Assembly: GCF_018736085.1 (NCBI RefSeq)
Contig: NZ_CP076134.1
Coordinates: 5,280,501 to 5,344,500 of the forward strand
Length of the DNA: 64,000 nucleotides
Reading direction: 5' to 3'
Source of the DNA: Bradyrhizobium sediminis
Lineage (GTDB): Bacteria; Pseudomonadota; Alphaproteobacteria; Rhizobiales; Xanthobacteraceae
Shown: one piece after another, positions 36,776 through 45,748 of the stretch
How the letters are laid out: the number at the start of each line of letters is the position of its first letter
How positions within the stretch are numbered: position 1 is the first letter of the stretch
Position numbers and translations under genes: made by a program
The notes under the pieces: model-generated
What the model was told of the DNA's origin: nothing
Databases searched by the model: none
Seen by the model: only the letters and a program-made list of their open reading frames with translations

Positions 36776-37147
36776 TCATTGATTCCCGAAGCCCGATCCG
36801 GGCTTCTTATATTCCGGTCGCGGCGGACTGAAGATATCGAGCACGCGCGCGCCCTCCGGCCCGGCGCGCATGGTATGCGGCACGTTGCCCGGTGTGCGCC
36901 AGAAATCGCCCTTCTTCACCGCAATCTCCTCATCCCCTTGCACCCGGATGGCCGAGCCGTCCAGCAACACGCCCCATTGCTCTTCGGGGTGATGATGCAG
37001 GGTCCCTTGAGAGTGCGGCGCCAGCGTTACCACCGACAGCATGGCCTGTTCGCCGGCGAAAATGCGCGTGGTGAGGCCCGGCGCGAGATCGCGAAACAGG
37101 CCGTCATGCGGATTATCCAGATTGTGAAACTCGTCCTTCTGACTCAT
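36776..37147 (-). CDS. Small cupin-domain protein
   Basis: A 123-residue single cupin. The metal motif GTLHHHPEEQWGVLLDG (about 58-74) provides three consecutive histidines and a glutamate, and a second motif ends in NVPHTMRAG (about 95-103). The start at 37147 is preceded by AAGGAAGG. Function is likely metal-dependent binding, isomerisation or decarboxylation in the RraA/Bug operon, but no reaction can be stated. Confidence 0.8.
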   Translation of the reverse strand: MSQKDEFHNLDNPHDGLFRDLAPGLTTRIFAGEQAMLSVVTLAPHSQGTLHHHPEEQWGVLLDGSAIRVQGDEEIAVKKGDFWRTPGNVPHTMRAGPEGARVLDIFSPPRPEYKKPGSGFGNQ

Positions 37148-37179
37148 CGTTCCTTCCTTCAATGCCGGTTGCGTGTCGA

Positions 37180-37818
37180 TCAGGATTTTGCGTAAGAGCC
37201 CTGGTAACGGCCCTCGCGGATCGAGACGATGGTTTCCTCTTCGCGCTTGATCTGGACGTGGACCGCCTCGAGCAAGGTCGATGCGATCGAGGCGGGAAAG
37301 GACACCACGCCGTCCTCGTCGCCGACCACGATGTCGCCGGGCGATATCACCGAGCCGCCGATCGAGACCGGCACGTTGATTTCGCCCGGACCGCTCTTGT
37401 AGGGGCCGCGGTGAATGACCGCGCGGGCAAAGCATGGAAAGTCGGACGCGGCGAAGGCGGCGACGTCGCGGATGGCGCCGTCGATCACATAGCCCGCAGC
37501 GCCGCGATACTCGGCGATGTTCTTCATGATCTCGCCGACCAGCGCCCTGGTCTCGTCGCCGCCGCCATCGACAACGATCACGTCGCCCGGCCCGACCAGT
37601 TCGAGCGCCCGGTGGATGGCAAGATTGTCTCCCGGCCGCGTGCGCACGGTGAACGCAACTCCCACCAACCTGCCGCTGCGATGGAACGGCCGCAGCCCCA
37701 CGGCGCCGGGCAGCCGGGCAAGGTTATCGCTGATGATCGATGTCGGCGCGCTCCTGAACGCCTCGATCAACGCCGGCGCAGGCTTCGGCACGTTCATCAT
37801 GGCCGTGGTGACGCTCAT
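37180..37818 (-). CDS. RraA family protein (HMG/CHA aldolase-like)
   Basis: A 212-residue protein of the RraA fold: PGDVIVVDGGGDETRALVGE (about 75-94), YVIDGAIRDVAAF with the substrate-binding Arg-Asp pair (about 109-121), and SPGDIVVGDEDGVVSFP (about 158-174). The RD pair and DEDG are features of class II 4-hydroxy-4-methyl-2-oxoglutarate / 4-carboxy-4-hydroxy-2-oxoadipate aldolases rather than RNase E inhibitors. First gene of the operon with the cupin and Bug receptor. The substrate is inferred only from family. Confidence 0.83.
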   Translation of the reverse strand: MSVTTAMMNVPKPAPALIEAFRSAPTSIISDNLARLPGAVGLRPFHRSGRLVGVAFTVRTRPGDNLAIHRALELVGPGDVIVVDGGGDETRALVGEIMKNIAEYRGAAGYVIDGAIRDVAAFAASDFPCFARAVIHRGPYKSGPGEINVPVSIGGSVISPGDIVVGDEDGVVSFPASIASTLLEAVHVQIKREEETIVSIREGRYQGSYAKS

Positions 37819-37987
37819 GCAGACTGCTCCCCCTGTACAGTTCCGGCGCGTGCAAGCGCGCGCTGATCCGCGGGCGCGGCCGAAGCATTGTCTGCTTTTG
37901 CATGCCGCCCCCCGGGCGCAACATCTGCAGCCTGTACCGTGGAGAGGTCAAGTTACGCTCTGAACCTGTTTTTCAATACCTGATATT

Positions 37988-38055
37988 CAGGAAACCGTCG
38001 CCCGATCCGGCCGGGCCACGGGACCGAAGCTCCGCATGCAGGCGCGGGGCTTGGC
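37988..38055 (-). pseudogene. Decayed copy of the 5' half of tRNA-Arg plus its leader
   Basis: Aligns with 35587-35654 (5' half of tRNA-Arg including the anticodon-stem GGAAACCGTCGC and acceptor CGGGACC, plus the following GAAGC..CCGC..GGCGCGGGG). Substitutions are scattered and mostly transitions. The 3' half of the tRNA is absent. It forms a direct repeat around the RraA-cupin-Bug operon. Confidence 0.75.
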
Positions 38056-38195
38056 AGCAACAGTGGCGTCGATCCGCGCGTCTCCAATTTTGCGGGCAAT
38101 CAGACGTCGGTCAATTTCCTCGCGCTGCCCGGGCTCGCAAAATCGGGATCGACCAGTAAGGGCAGGACGATGCAAGCTATTCGCTTCCGCTGCGA

Positions 38196-38912
38196 TCAAT
38201 GCAGCGACCCGATTCGCTCCAGCTCGGCGGGATTGCGGACTTGCAGAGTACCGTCTGACACCTCGACGACGCCGCGATCACGAAACAGGCTGAGCACCCG
38301 ACTCACATGAACCGGCGTGAGTCCGACGGCATCGGCGATATGTTGCTGGCGCAATGGAAACGGGTAGCGCTGATCACGGATCACGCTTCGGGCCGCGATC
38401 CGCCGCATGAGGTGCAAGAGCAAATAGGCAATGCGTTCCTCCGCCGAGCACTGGCCGAGCGCAGTCTGCATCTCATCCGCTGCTTCGGTTTCAGCGACGC
38501 AGGAGGTTGCCAGCGCCGTCAGAATTTCGGGATTGGCAGCCAGCCTTGATTGGACTTCCTCGCGCCGCATCGCGCTTATTTGCGCCTCAGTCAATGCTTT
38601 GATTGAAAAGCGGAACCTCTGCTCAAATACTGAGGTAACGGAGAACAGATCGCCCGGCAGCAGGAAATTCAATATTTGCCTGCGGCCGTCGGGCAATTGA
38701 AGGAACCGGAATCCCCAGCCGCCGCACAACACAAAGACATCTTCGGATACCTGGTTTCGAGCGCCGATTTGCTTGCCTGCAGGAACTGTTTGGTGATGTT
38801 GCCAATTCCCGCCTTGGTCCGAAAGCGATTGTTCGAATCGTTTATCGAACAGCGTGCCGCAGAAGCCGAGATCACGGTGTGGACACATTACACAGGGTGA
38901 CACGGCTTGCAT
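38196..38912 (-). CDS. Crp/Fnr family transcriptional regulator with N-terminal cysteines
   Basis: A 238-residue regulator with a cNMP-fold sensor domain and a C-terminal helix-turn-helix QQHIADAVGLTPVHVSRVLS (about 186-205). Cysteines at positions 7, 10 and 18 (C-x2-C-x7-C) and further ones at 63 and 138 recall the [4Fe-4S] ligand arrangement of FNR, though the spacing differs (FNR has C-x2-C-x5-C), so oxygen or redox sensing is plausible but unproven. A perfect TTGAT-N4-ATCAA box lies upstream at 39018-39031. Confidence 0.8.
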   Translation of the reverse strand: MQAVSPCVMCPHRDLGFCGTLFDKRFEQSLSDQGGNWQHHQTVPAGKQIGARNQVSEDVFVLCGGWGFRFLQLPDGRRQILNFLLPGDLFSVTSVFEQRFRFSIKALTEAQISAMRREEVQSRLAANPEILTALATSCVAETEAADEMQTALGQCSAEERIAYLLLHLMRRIAARSVIRDQRYPFPLRQQHIADAVGLTPVHVSRVLSLFRDRGVVEVSDGTLQVRNPAELERIGSLH

Positions 38913-39017
38913 TTGAGTACAATCCGAGGGCGGGGAAGACGTGGCATTATGTATCTAGCAAGAGCGGCACGATTCGCTCACCCAATAGCGCATGGCAGAT
39001 ATGCGACTTAGCTGAAA

Positions 39018-39031
39018 TTGATATAGATCAA
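39018..39031. promoter_or_regulatory. FNR/FixK-type box
   Basis: TTGATATAGATCAA matches the TTGAT-N4-ATCAA consensus bound by FNR, FixK and Anr proteins without mismatch. It is 106 bases upstream of the Crp/Fnr gene and 266 bases upstream of the chemoreceptor gene, so it could control either. Confidence 0.7.
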
Positions 39032-39147
39032 TGACAAGGATTGAATTGCTGTGTCGCGGCGGAAGCATGAACGTCAGCAGAAAGCTGAATTCGCACAATA
39101 TTGACGGCGAATGAGCACAAGACAGTCACCATCCATCCGACGGCACT

Positions 39148-39192
39148 CCTCTCAAGTTGATGCAGATTAACAATCTACATCAACTCGAGAGG
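39148..39192. repeat. 45-base near-perfect palindrome
   Basis: Arms CCTCTC-AGTTGATG-AGATT and AATCT-CATCAACT-GAGAGG, with only two mismatched positions and a 3-base centre. It ends 104 bases before the receptor gene. No T-run follows it closely, so an operator or RNA hairpin is more likely than a terminator. Confidence 0.6.
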
Positions 39193-39296
39193 ATCAATTT
39201 TGACTCAAGATCAATCATCTTGTCCCGACCGGGCAGCAGTCGTCGGCGTATCACCTGCCGATTCCCTCCTTCCCTAATACAAATCGAAGACAGGAC

Positions 39297-40670
39297 ATGA
39301 GCGCGATGACGTCCCATGCGACAAACTCCGGCGCCACCGGCGCCCCCCAGGATCGGGAGACCCGGATGCGCTTCATGCGCATCGATGCCCGGACCGGCGA
39401 ACTGCTGCGCGAGTTCTGGAAGGTCGTCGAGCCGGTGCTGCCAGAGGTGCTCGAAGGCTTCTATCAGCACATCACCAGGGAGCCGCAGCTCGCGCGCATG
39501 ATCGGGAGCGATATCCCCCGCCTCAAGACGGCGCAGGGATCGCATTGGGCGCGTCTGTTCAATGGCCGCTTCGACCATGAGTATATGCAGGGCGTGCGCA
39601 CGATCGGCCTCATCCACAACAAGATCGGGCTGGAGCCGCGCTGGTATATCGGCGGCTACAATTTTGTACTGAGCCAGCTCGCTACTCTCGCCGTTCGTCA
39701 ATATCGCTGGAAACCAAACCATCTCTCGGCGGTGCTCACTGCCCTGAACTGCGCGGTGCTGCTGGACATGGACATCGCGATTTCCGTCTATCAGGAAGCG
39801 ATGCTGGCGGAGCGTCAGAAGCAGCAGGACAAAATTACGGCCGCGATTCAGGATTTCGACGGTCAGATGAAAATCGTTCTGAAAACAGTCGGTGGCTCGG
39901 CGACCAATCTGCAAAATGCCGCCAACGTGCTTGCCTCCAGTGCTGAAGATTCGACCCAGCGATCGACCGCCGTCGCTGCGGCCTCGGAACAGGCGTCCAC
40001 CAATGTGCAGGCCGTGGCAGCTTCGACCGAGGAGCTGACATCGTCGGTCAGAGAAATCGGCCGTCAGGTCACCGAGTCCACCAGGATGACCGGCATGGCC
40101 GTGGAGCAAGCTAGCCGATCCGGCGCCACGATGCAGGGCCTCGCCAACGCGGCGCAAAAGATCGGCGACGTCGTCGAGCTGATCAACACCATCGCAGGCC
40201 AAACCAACCTGCTGGCTCTGAATGCCACCATCGAGGCGGCGCGCGCCGGCGAAGCCGGCAGGGGCTTTGCCGTGGTGGCCTCCGAGGTGAAGGCGCTGGC
40301 GGAGCAAACCGCGCGAGCGACCGGCGAAATCGGTCAACAGATTCTGGCTATCCAGCAAGCGACCAAGGAATCCGTCGGATCGATCCAGGAAATCGGGGCA
40401 ACGATCGCTTCAGTCAATGAGATCGCCACCGCCATTGCTGCGGCCGTTGAACAACAAGGCATGGCAACCGCCGAGATCGCACGCAATGTCCAGGAGGCTG
40501 CCCGCGGCACCCAGGAGGTTTCGAGCAACATCGGCGGCGTCAGTCAGACCGCGAGCGGGACCGGGCAAACGGCGGCGCAACTACTGTCCTCGGCCAATGA
40601 CCTCTCGCAGCAGTCGGAAACGCTGCGCACCCAGGTAGAAGGGTTCTTCGCTGCAATCCGATCAGCATAG
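39297..40670 (+). CDS. Globin-coupled sensor chemoreceptor (HemAT-like)
   Basis: A 457-residue soluble methyl-accepting protein with no membrane segments. Residues 20-180 form a protoglobin domain: [18 protein letters not shown], and the haem-proximal His 107 in [20 protein letters not shown], as in oxygen sensors of the HemAT group. Residues 200-455 are the signalling coiled coil, with the conserved hairpin tip [20 protein letters not shown] and [20 protein letters not shown] that contacts CheA/CheW. It probably steers motility by O2 (or NO/CO), acting with chemotaxis proteins encoded elsewhere. ATG 39306 is an alternative start. Confidence 0.9.
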   Translation: MSAMTSHATNSGATGAPQDRETRMRFMRIDARTGELLREFWKVVEPVLPEVLEGFYQHITREPQLARMIGSDIPRLKTAQGSHWARLFNGRFDHEYMQGVRTIGLIHNKIGLEPRWYIGGYNFVLSQLATLAVRQYRWKPNHLSAVLTALNCAVLLDMDIAISVYQEAMLAERQKQQDKITAAIQDFDGQMKIVLKTVGGSATNLQNAANVLASSAEDSTQRSTAVAAASEQASTNVQAVAASTEELTSSVREIGRQVTESTRMTGMAVEQASRSGATMQGLANAAQKIGDVVELINTIAGQTNLLALNATIEAARAGEAGRGFAVVASEVKALAEQTARATGEIGQQILAIQQATKESVGSIQEIGATIASVNEIATAIAAAVEQQGMATAEIARNVQEAARGTQEVSSNIGGVSQTASGTGQTAAQLLSSANDLSQQSETLRTQVEGFFAAIRSA

Positions 40671-41193
40671 CATCTCAACCTCAAGATTTGCTTCGCCGAT
40701 ATTGAGATCACTTAGCCAGGCCACCGGCAGAACCGATCCAAGTCAATACTGGCCCCCTCGCAACCGTAAAAACCATTGCCGCATCGAAAGTCATGCGACC
40801 AAGGGCAATGCCACCACGCTGGTGGCTCACCTGCTTCGAGTTCTGGGATGACCACCGGGCCAGGGAGAGTCCGCGGCGTGACACGGTCACGCCGCTGGAT
40901 CAAAATAGGATTCGCATCACGGGCGCTTCCTATATTCGCTGCTCGGATAGCTGCGCGTCAGCGCCTGTCGTTTTCGGATAACCCAACAATTTCAGCGCGA
41001 TACTGATTCGTTCCGGCTGCCACGGCAGCAGTGGACTGTTACAGCTTTCCGGACACTGGCCGGTCACGCCATCTTAACCGCAAATACATTCTCAGGCTGT
41101 ATTTTTACGGTGAACCATCGTTCGCTCGGGCGCTGATCGGATGCAGCTTGCCCGGCGGATTTTGCTGCGGCGCTTCCAACGAGGCAGACACTC
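40671..41193. other. Long non-coding stretch upstream of the GGDEF-EAL gene
   Basis: 523 bases without a credible gene. A perfect 9-base inverted repeat CGGCGTGAC-ACG-GTCACGCCG lies at 40874-40894; it has no T-run and may be an operator. No repeat family was recognised. Confidence 0.45.
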
Positions 41194-43296
41194 ATGCGGG
41201 CAGAGCAGCCCAAGGCAAACCAGGCGGCTGGCGCAGGCGCGGCCCCGGACGATTCATTTCAGCTGTTGTTCGATGCCAACCCGGTTCCGATGTGGATCTG
41301 GGACCACGAAACCTATCGTTTTCTCGCCGTCAACGACACCGCCGTCGCGCATTACGGCTACAGCCGCGAGCAGTTCCTGAGCATGCGGTTGTTCGAACTG
41401 AAACCGCCCGAGGATCACAGCGAGATCCGGGAAATCGCACAGGGCGGCAATGGCTATCGGGTAGGCCGGGTTACCCGGCACATCAGGGCGGATGGCGGCC
41501 TGATCGATGTGGCGATCTATGGCCGATCGCTCGACTACAGAGGCCGGCCAGCATCGCTGGTGGCCGTTGTCGATGTTACCGCACGCAAGCGCGCCGAGGA
41601 CGAAGTGCGCAGCACGCGTGAGTTCCTGAGCGTCGTGATCGAGAATGTCCCGGTGTCCATCTCCGTGAAGAACGCGGCCGATCTTCGCTATGTGCTCGTC
41701 AATCGCGCCGCGGAGGAATATCTCGGCCTTTCGCGCGGGGAGATCGTCGGCAAGACCGCTCATGACCTCTTTCCGGGCTCGACCGCGGATGGTGTGGTCG
41801 CGCGCGACCGCGATCAGCTCAAGACCGAAGGCTGCGGCAGCCTGGAAGAACATGAGATCGAAACTCCGCGCAACGGCATTCGGGCCGCCAACAGCAAGCG
41901 GCTGACGATCCGGGGCGTCGACGGGCAAGCCCAGTACCTGCTGGTCATGACCGAAGACGTCACCGAAAAACACAAGGCGGAAGCCCGGATCAAGCATCTG
42001 GCTCACCACGATCCCCTGACCAACCTTCCCAACCGGGCGAGTTTCAACGCGCACCTTGCCGAGGCCATCGATCGCGCCGACGCCTCCGGCGCAAGCTTTG
42101 CCGCCCTGTGCATCGATCTCGACCGGTTCAAGGAGATCAACGACGTCTTCGGCCATTCCGTCGGCGATGCGCTGCTGTGCCAGGTCGCCGCCCGGATGAG
42201 AGAAGTCGCCGGCAGCGCGTTCATCGCCCGCCTCGGCGGCGATGAATTCACGATCATTCTCCAGGGCAGCGACCAGCCGGAAGCCGCCGCCATTTTGGCC
42301 GATCGCCTGCGCGAAGCCATGTCGCCCGAATTCGAAATCGAAGGGCAGCGGCTGCGCGCCGGCCTCAGCATCGGAATTGCCGTCTATCCGAGCGACGGGA
42401 CCACCGCCGCGACCCTGCTTTGCAATGCAGATGCCGCGCTTTATCGATCGAAGGAAGACGGCCGGGGCACCATCCGCTTCTTCGAGCCTGAGATGGACAA
42501 GCGGCTGCGGGAACGCCACGCCATTCAGCAGGACCTGCAATCGGCGATCGCACGCGGCGAACTCGAATTATATTATCAGCCGCAAGCAACGATCGGGGGA
42601 GGCATCATCGGCTTCGAAGCGTTGCTGCGCTGGCATCATCCCAGCCGCGGCTTGATTCCGCCGATGACTTTCATTCCGATTGCCGAGGAGAGCGGGCTGA
42701 TCGTCCGGATCGGCGAATGGGTGCTGCGGGAGGCATGCCGTGAAGCGGCGACGTGGCCGATTCCTCTTCAGGTCGCAGTAAATCTCTCGCCGGTGCAGTT
42801 CCGGCATGGCGATCTGCAGACCCTCGTGCACACCGTGCTTTTGGAGACCGGGCTCGCGGCCAGCCGGCTCGAACTCGAGATCACCGAAGGCGTCTTGATC
42901 GCGGATTTCGGGCGCGCGGTTTCCGTGCTTCGCCGGCTCAAGGCGCTTGGCGTGAGGATCGCGATGGACGACTTCGGAACCGGCTATTCCTCGTTGTCCT
43001 ATTTGCAGGCCTTCCCATTCGACAAGATCAAGATCGACCAGTCCTTCATTTCCAACCTGGAGCATAATCATCAGTCCGCGGCCATCGTGCGCGCCGTGGT
43101 GAGCCTTGCGCACGGCCTCGGTCTCCCGGTCATCGCGGAAGGCGTCGAAAGCTCCGCTCAGCTGGAATTCCTGACGCGCGAAACGGTCGACGAAGTCCAG
43201 GGTTACCTGCTGGGCCGCCCCTATCCCATCAAGCATTATGCCGGACTGATCGGCCATCAGCCCGATGCGGAAAAAATGGCGGGCCGCACCGGCTGA
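41194..43296 (+). CDS. PAS-PAS-GGDEF-EAL protein (cyclic-di-GMP turnover)
   Basis: A 700-residue cytoplasmic protein. Two PAS sensors (about 26-125, starting DSFQLLFDANPVPMWIWD, and 145-265) are followed by a diguanylate cyclase domain with an intact RLGGDEF (GGDEF at 348-352) and a phosphodiesterase domain with intact EALLRW (about 474-479) and DDFGTGYSS (about 591-599). Both catalytic sites look functional, so the protein may make or break c-di-GMP depending on signal. No RxxD inhibitory site is visible just before GGDEF. It has no membrane segment. It follows the globin chemoreceptor, suggesting a linked motility/biofilm response. Confidence 0.92.
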   Translation: MRAEQPKANQAAGAGAAPDDSFQLLFDANPVPMWIWDHETYRFLAVNDTAVAHYGYSREQFLSMRLFELKPPEDHSEIREIAQGGNGYRVGRVTRHIRADGGLIDVAIYGRSLDYRGRPASLVAVVDVTARKRAEDEVRSTREFLSVVIENVPVSISVKNAADLRYVLVNRAAEEYLGLSRGEIVGKTAHDLFPGSTADGVVARDRDQLKTEGCGSLEEHEIETPRNGIRAANSKRLTIRGVDGQAQYLLVMTEDVTEKHKAEARIKHLAHHDPLTNLPNRASFNAHLAEAIDRADASGASFAALCIDLDRFKEINDVFGHSVGDALLCQVAARMREVAGSAFIARLGGDEFTIILQGSDQPEAAAILADRLREAMSPEFEIEGQRLRAGLSIGIAVYPSDGTTAATLLCNADAALYRSKEDGRGTIRFFEPEMDKRLRERHAIQQDLQSAIARGELELYYQPQATIGGGIIGFEALLRWHHPSRGLIPPMTFIPIAEESGLIVRIGEWVLREACREAATWPIPLQVAVNLSPVQFRHGDLQTLVHTVLLETGLAASRLELEITEGVLIADFGRAVSVLRRLKALGVRIAMDDFGTGYSSLSYLQAFPFDKIKIDQSFISNLEHNHQSAAIVRAVVSLAHGLGLPVIAEGVESSAQLEFLTRETVDEVQGYLLGRPYPIKHYAGLIGHQPDAEKMAGRTG

Positions 43297-43509
43297 GGCA
43301 CAGCGCCCGGCCGTTGAATATCCTCGATAATTCCAGCGAGGCGCGGGGCGCGCGTATCCCTTCGGTCACAGGCCCGGCGAAGCTTGCGCGCGCCGCCGGA
43401 AAAATGCCCGGTTCCGGGGTGACAAGACGGCCGATAATGGCGACAATTGGTGTAAGTTGTGTCGAGCGAATCTTCTCTTGAAAATGGTGCGTTGGGAAAA
43501 TCGTCCGTG

Positions 43510-44136
43510 ATGCCGTCACGTACATCCGTGCTGCTGATCACAGCAGCCGCTGCCTGCGTCGTACTGGCGCCGTCGCACGCGCACGCGCAGTGGTGGAGCC
43601 GTGCGCCGGCCGATTTCGAGGACTGCGCCGACAGGGCCGAGAAGGCGCCGAGCAAGGAAGAGAAGGCCGCCAAGCTCGCCGAGTGCCATTCCAAATTCGC
43701 CGGCCGGCGCAAACCCGGCGGCGGCTACAGCTATTTCGATTTCATGCAGAACCGGCACTTCGACATCGCAGGACCCAACCCGACGCCGGAAGAACAGAAG
43801 AAGATCGACGAGCAGTATATCGTCTATCTCGATCAGGAGCGGCGCAGCACCATCGCCGCCGCCTTCACCGCCAAGCAGCAGCAACAGTTGCAGCAGGCCT
43901 CGCTGAGGACCGAAACCGCAAAGGTTCCGGTGCCGCGCCAGAGTCCCGCCAAGCAACAGGCCACGGCCGCTGAGGCAAAGTCCGGTGAGCTGAGGTCTGG
44001 CGAGCTGAGGTCACGGACGAGAGCCACCAATTGCGCGAAAGGCTCGTTCTCCTGCGAGTGGCCGCGGCTCTCCGGGGGCCTCAACGATATCAAGAAGCTG
44101 TTCAGCTCGTCGCCGAACAAGGCCAAGCGCAGCTGA
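43510..44136 (+). CDS. Exported protein of unknown function
   Basis: A 208-residue protein (a GTG at 43459 would add 17 residues). The N-terminus is a signal peptide (PSRTSVLLITAAAACVVLAP, cleavage near AHAQ). The mature part has a short Cys pair (EDCADRAEKAPSKEEKAAKL..EC), a Gln-rich helix (AKQQQQLQQASL) and a tandem SGELR/SGELR duplication near 165-175. The C-terminal third has another Cys pair (NCAKGSFSCEWP). No family was recognised; a periplasmic location is inferred. Confidence 0.65.
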   Translation: MPSRTSVLLITAAAACVVLAPSHAHAQWWSRAPADFEDCADRAEKAPSKEEKAAKLAECHSKFAGRRKPGGGYSYFDFMQNRHFDIAGPNPTPEEQKKIDEQYIVYLDQERRSTIAAAFTAKQQQQLQQASLRTETAKVPVPRQSPAKQQATAAEAKSGELRSGELRSRTRATNCAKGSFSCEWPRLSGGLNDIKKLFSSSPNKAKRS

Positions 44137-44147
44137 TTTGAGGGTAT

Positions 44148-44250
44148 CGTCATTCCGGGGCGCGCGAAGCGCGAACCCGGAATCTCGAGATTCCCCGATG
44201 TGCAATTGCACATCTGAGGTCTGCGCCTGGCGGCGCATCCCGGAATGACG
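44148..44250. repeat. Palindromic repeat, family C (copy 2)
   Basis: CGTCATTCCGGGGCGCGC at the left and CATCCCGGAATGACG at the right, with inner CCCGGAATCTCGAGATTCC. Sits between convergent genes, like copy 1 at 1395-1491. Confidence 0.75.
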
Positions 44251-44259
44251 CCGTTGGCG

Positions 44260-44697
44260 TCAATCCGTAATCACCATCGCCCAGAATTTCCGGTACGGCG
44301 ATTTCGGGTTGGCGACCGAGGCGACGCCGACGCGGCGCGCGCCGGGCATCAGCAGGTTCTCGCGATGGCCACGCGAAGCCTTCCACTCCTTCAGCATTTC
44401 GGAAAACGCCAAAAATCCGGCGCCGATATTTTCCGCGGCCCGCGATTTGCGCAAGGGAGCCACGCGCGAAGAAAACTGGCCGCCGACACTGTGGGTAATG
44501 GTGCCGCTCGCGGCCATCGCCTGCGCCTGCTTCAGGGCGACTGCAGCCAGCCGGCCGTCCGCCTTGACCACGGACAATCCGTTGGCCCGACGGTAGGCGC
44601 TGATCTCGCTGGCATAGTCGCCCGCGGCCGCCGTAGCGGCGAAGCCCAGGCTGAAGCCGAGCACGAGCAGCAGCCTCATTCGCAAACGCACCGGCAT
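44260..44697 (-). CDS. CAP-domain protein (SCP/PR1-like), exported
   Basis: A 145-residue protein with a signal peptide (MRLLLVLGFSLGFAATAAAG) and a CAP fold: YRRANGLSVVKADGRLAAVA, MAASGTITHSVGGQFSSRV, ENIGAGFLAFSEMLKEWKAS and RENLLMPGARRVGVASV. The His/Glu cavity residues of the family are suggested by THS and ENIG. CAP proteins are secreted and of varied function. The next gene upstream on the same strand, 44702-44929, ends 4 bases away. Confidence 0.8.
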   Translation of the reverse strand: MPVRLRMRLLLVLGFSLGFAATAAAGDYASEISAYRRANGLSVVKADGRLAAVALKQAQAMAASGTITHSVGGQFSSRVAPLRKSRAAENIGAGFLAFSEMLKEWKASRGHRENLLMPGARRVGVASVANPKSPYRKFWAMVITD

Positions 44698-44701
44698 GCC
44701 G

Positions 44702-44929
44702 TCAATGCGCGTGGATCCGCTTCGCCCGGCGCGGCGGCGCCGGCTTGGGATCGGGCACGACCACGACAGGCGCATTCACCGTCCGCGCGGCGCGGCTCGC
44801 CTGCAGTCGCGCGTCGTATCCCGGCGACGGCGTTGCGGTCGGCGGCACGGCGATGGCTGGCGCTGCAGAAGCCAGGCCGCCGAGCACCACCAGCGCGGCG
44901 ACGGCAGAATTTGTGCAAAATTGTTTCAT
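44702..44929 (-). CDS. Small exported proline-rich peptide
   Basis: A 75-residue protein with a GGAGC ribosome site before ATG 44929, a signal peptide (AVAALVVLGGLASAAPAIA) and a Pro/Lys/Arg-rich mature tail (VVVVPDPKPAPPRRAKRIHA). It ends 4 bases before the start of the CAP-domain gene and so is probably co-transcribed. No family was recognised. Confidence 0.55.
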   Translation of the reverse strand: MKQFCTNSAVAALVVLGGLASAAPAIAVPPTATPSPGYDARLQASRAARTVNAPVVVVPDPKPAPPRRAKRIHAH

Positions 44930-45120
44930 ATCGTTGCTCCCGACTCGAGCGAGTCTCGCGCCGGATCGTCGCCATTTCAAGGCAGAACCATCTCGCGGCC
45001 AGATCGCGATCAATCTTCAAAGCACCACCCCGCACGGCAACCTCGGCGCCTCCTCGCCTTGTAACCGTCATGGCGCGCCGTTATGTTTGACGCCGGGCAG
45101 GCACGCGGCAGGAGAGAGCC

Positions 45121-45702
45121 ATGGGTTTACTCGATGTACTCAACGGCATGCAGAACGGCCCGCGCGGCCCAAGCAATCCCAATGCACAAGACAAGGGCGG
45201 GATGTCGCCGATCACGATGGCGATCCTGGCTCTGCTCGCCTACAAGGCCGTCAAGCATCTCGGCGGCGGCAAGCCCAGTGCGGCACCTGCGCCGGCGCCC
45301 GCCCCCTCACCCAATACGATCAATGCCGGCCTGCCGGGCGGAGGTAGTATGGGTGGAGGTCTTGGCGATCTGTTGAAGGGCGGACTGGGCGGCCTGCTCG
45401 GCGGCGCCGCCGCCGGAAGCGTGATCTCAGGCGGACTCGGCGACCTGCTCAAGCAATTCCAGCAGAACGGCCAGGGCGAAGTCGCCGATTCATGGGTTGG
45501 CAGGGGTGAGAACAAGCCGATCGCGCCGGGCGATCTCGGCAAGGCCCTGGGCGTCGATCAGATCAATACGCTGGCATCGCAGACCGGCTTGTCGCGCGAC
45601 GAGCTGCTGAGCGGCCTCAGCCAGTATCTGCCCGACGTGATCGACCAACTGACGCCGGACGGACGGCTGCCGACGGAGAACGAATTGTCGGAACGGATCT
45701 GA
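45121..45702 (+). CDS. YidB family protein (DUF937-like)
   Basis: A 193-residue protein starting MGLLDVLNGMQNG after AGGAGAGAG. It has a membrane-like helix (SPITMAILALLAYKAVKHL), a glycine-rich low-complexity linker (GGGLGDLLKGGLGGLLGGAA) and the conserved C-terminal region QNGQGEVADSWVGRGENKPI, DLGKALGVDQINTLASQTGL and LSQYLPDVIDQLTPDGRLP. This is the YidB/DUF937 family of unknown function. Co-directional with the stress membrane protein downstream. Confidence 0.85.
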   Translation: MGLLDVLNGMQNGPRGPSNPNAQDKGGMSPITMAILALLAYKAVKHLGGGKPSAAPAPAPAPSPNTINAGLPGGGSMGGGLGDLLKGGLGGLLGGAAAGSVISGGLGDLLKQFQQNGQGEVADSWVGRGENKPIAPGDLGKALGVDQINTLASQTGLSRDELLSGLSQYLPDVIDQLTPDGRLPTENELSERI

Positions 45703-45748
45703 CGCCGGCGTTTTGCCCTTCTGCTTTTTCGAGAAAAGGACGACCGCA

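Larger units (their letters stand above)
38913..39296. other. Regulatory intergenic region, Crp/Fnr and globin-coupled receptor
   Basis: 384 bases between divergent genes. It contains a perfect FNR/FixK-type box (39018-39031) and a 45-base near-perfect palindrome (39148-39192), both listed separately. The stretch is AT-rich relative to flanking genes. Confidence 0.6.

Noticed and set aside
39197..39214. Second FNR-type box near TTGACTCAAGATCAA
   Set aside because: Spacer is five bases instead of four and the left half is TTGAC, so it does not match the consensus.
40708..40903. Overlapping minus-strand frames in the gap before the GGDEF-EAL gene
   Set aside because: Both are about 60 codons with no ribosome site and unlike codon use; the region looks non-coding.
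43229..43525. Minus-strand frame between the GGDEF-EAL gene and the exported protein
   Set aside because: It overlaps both real genes and has no motif.
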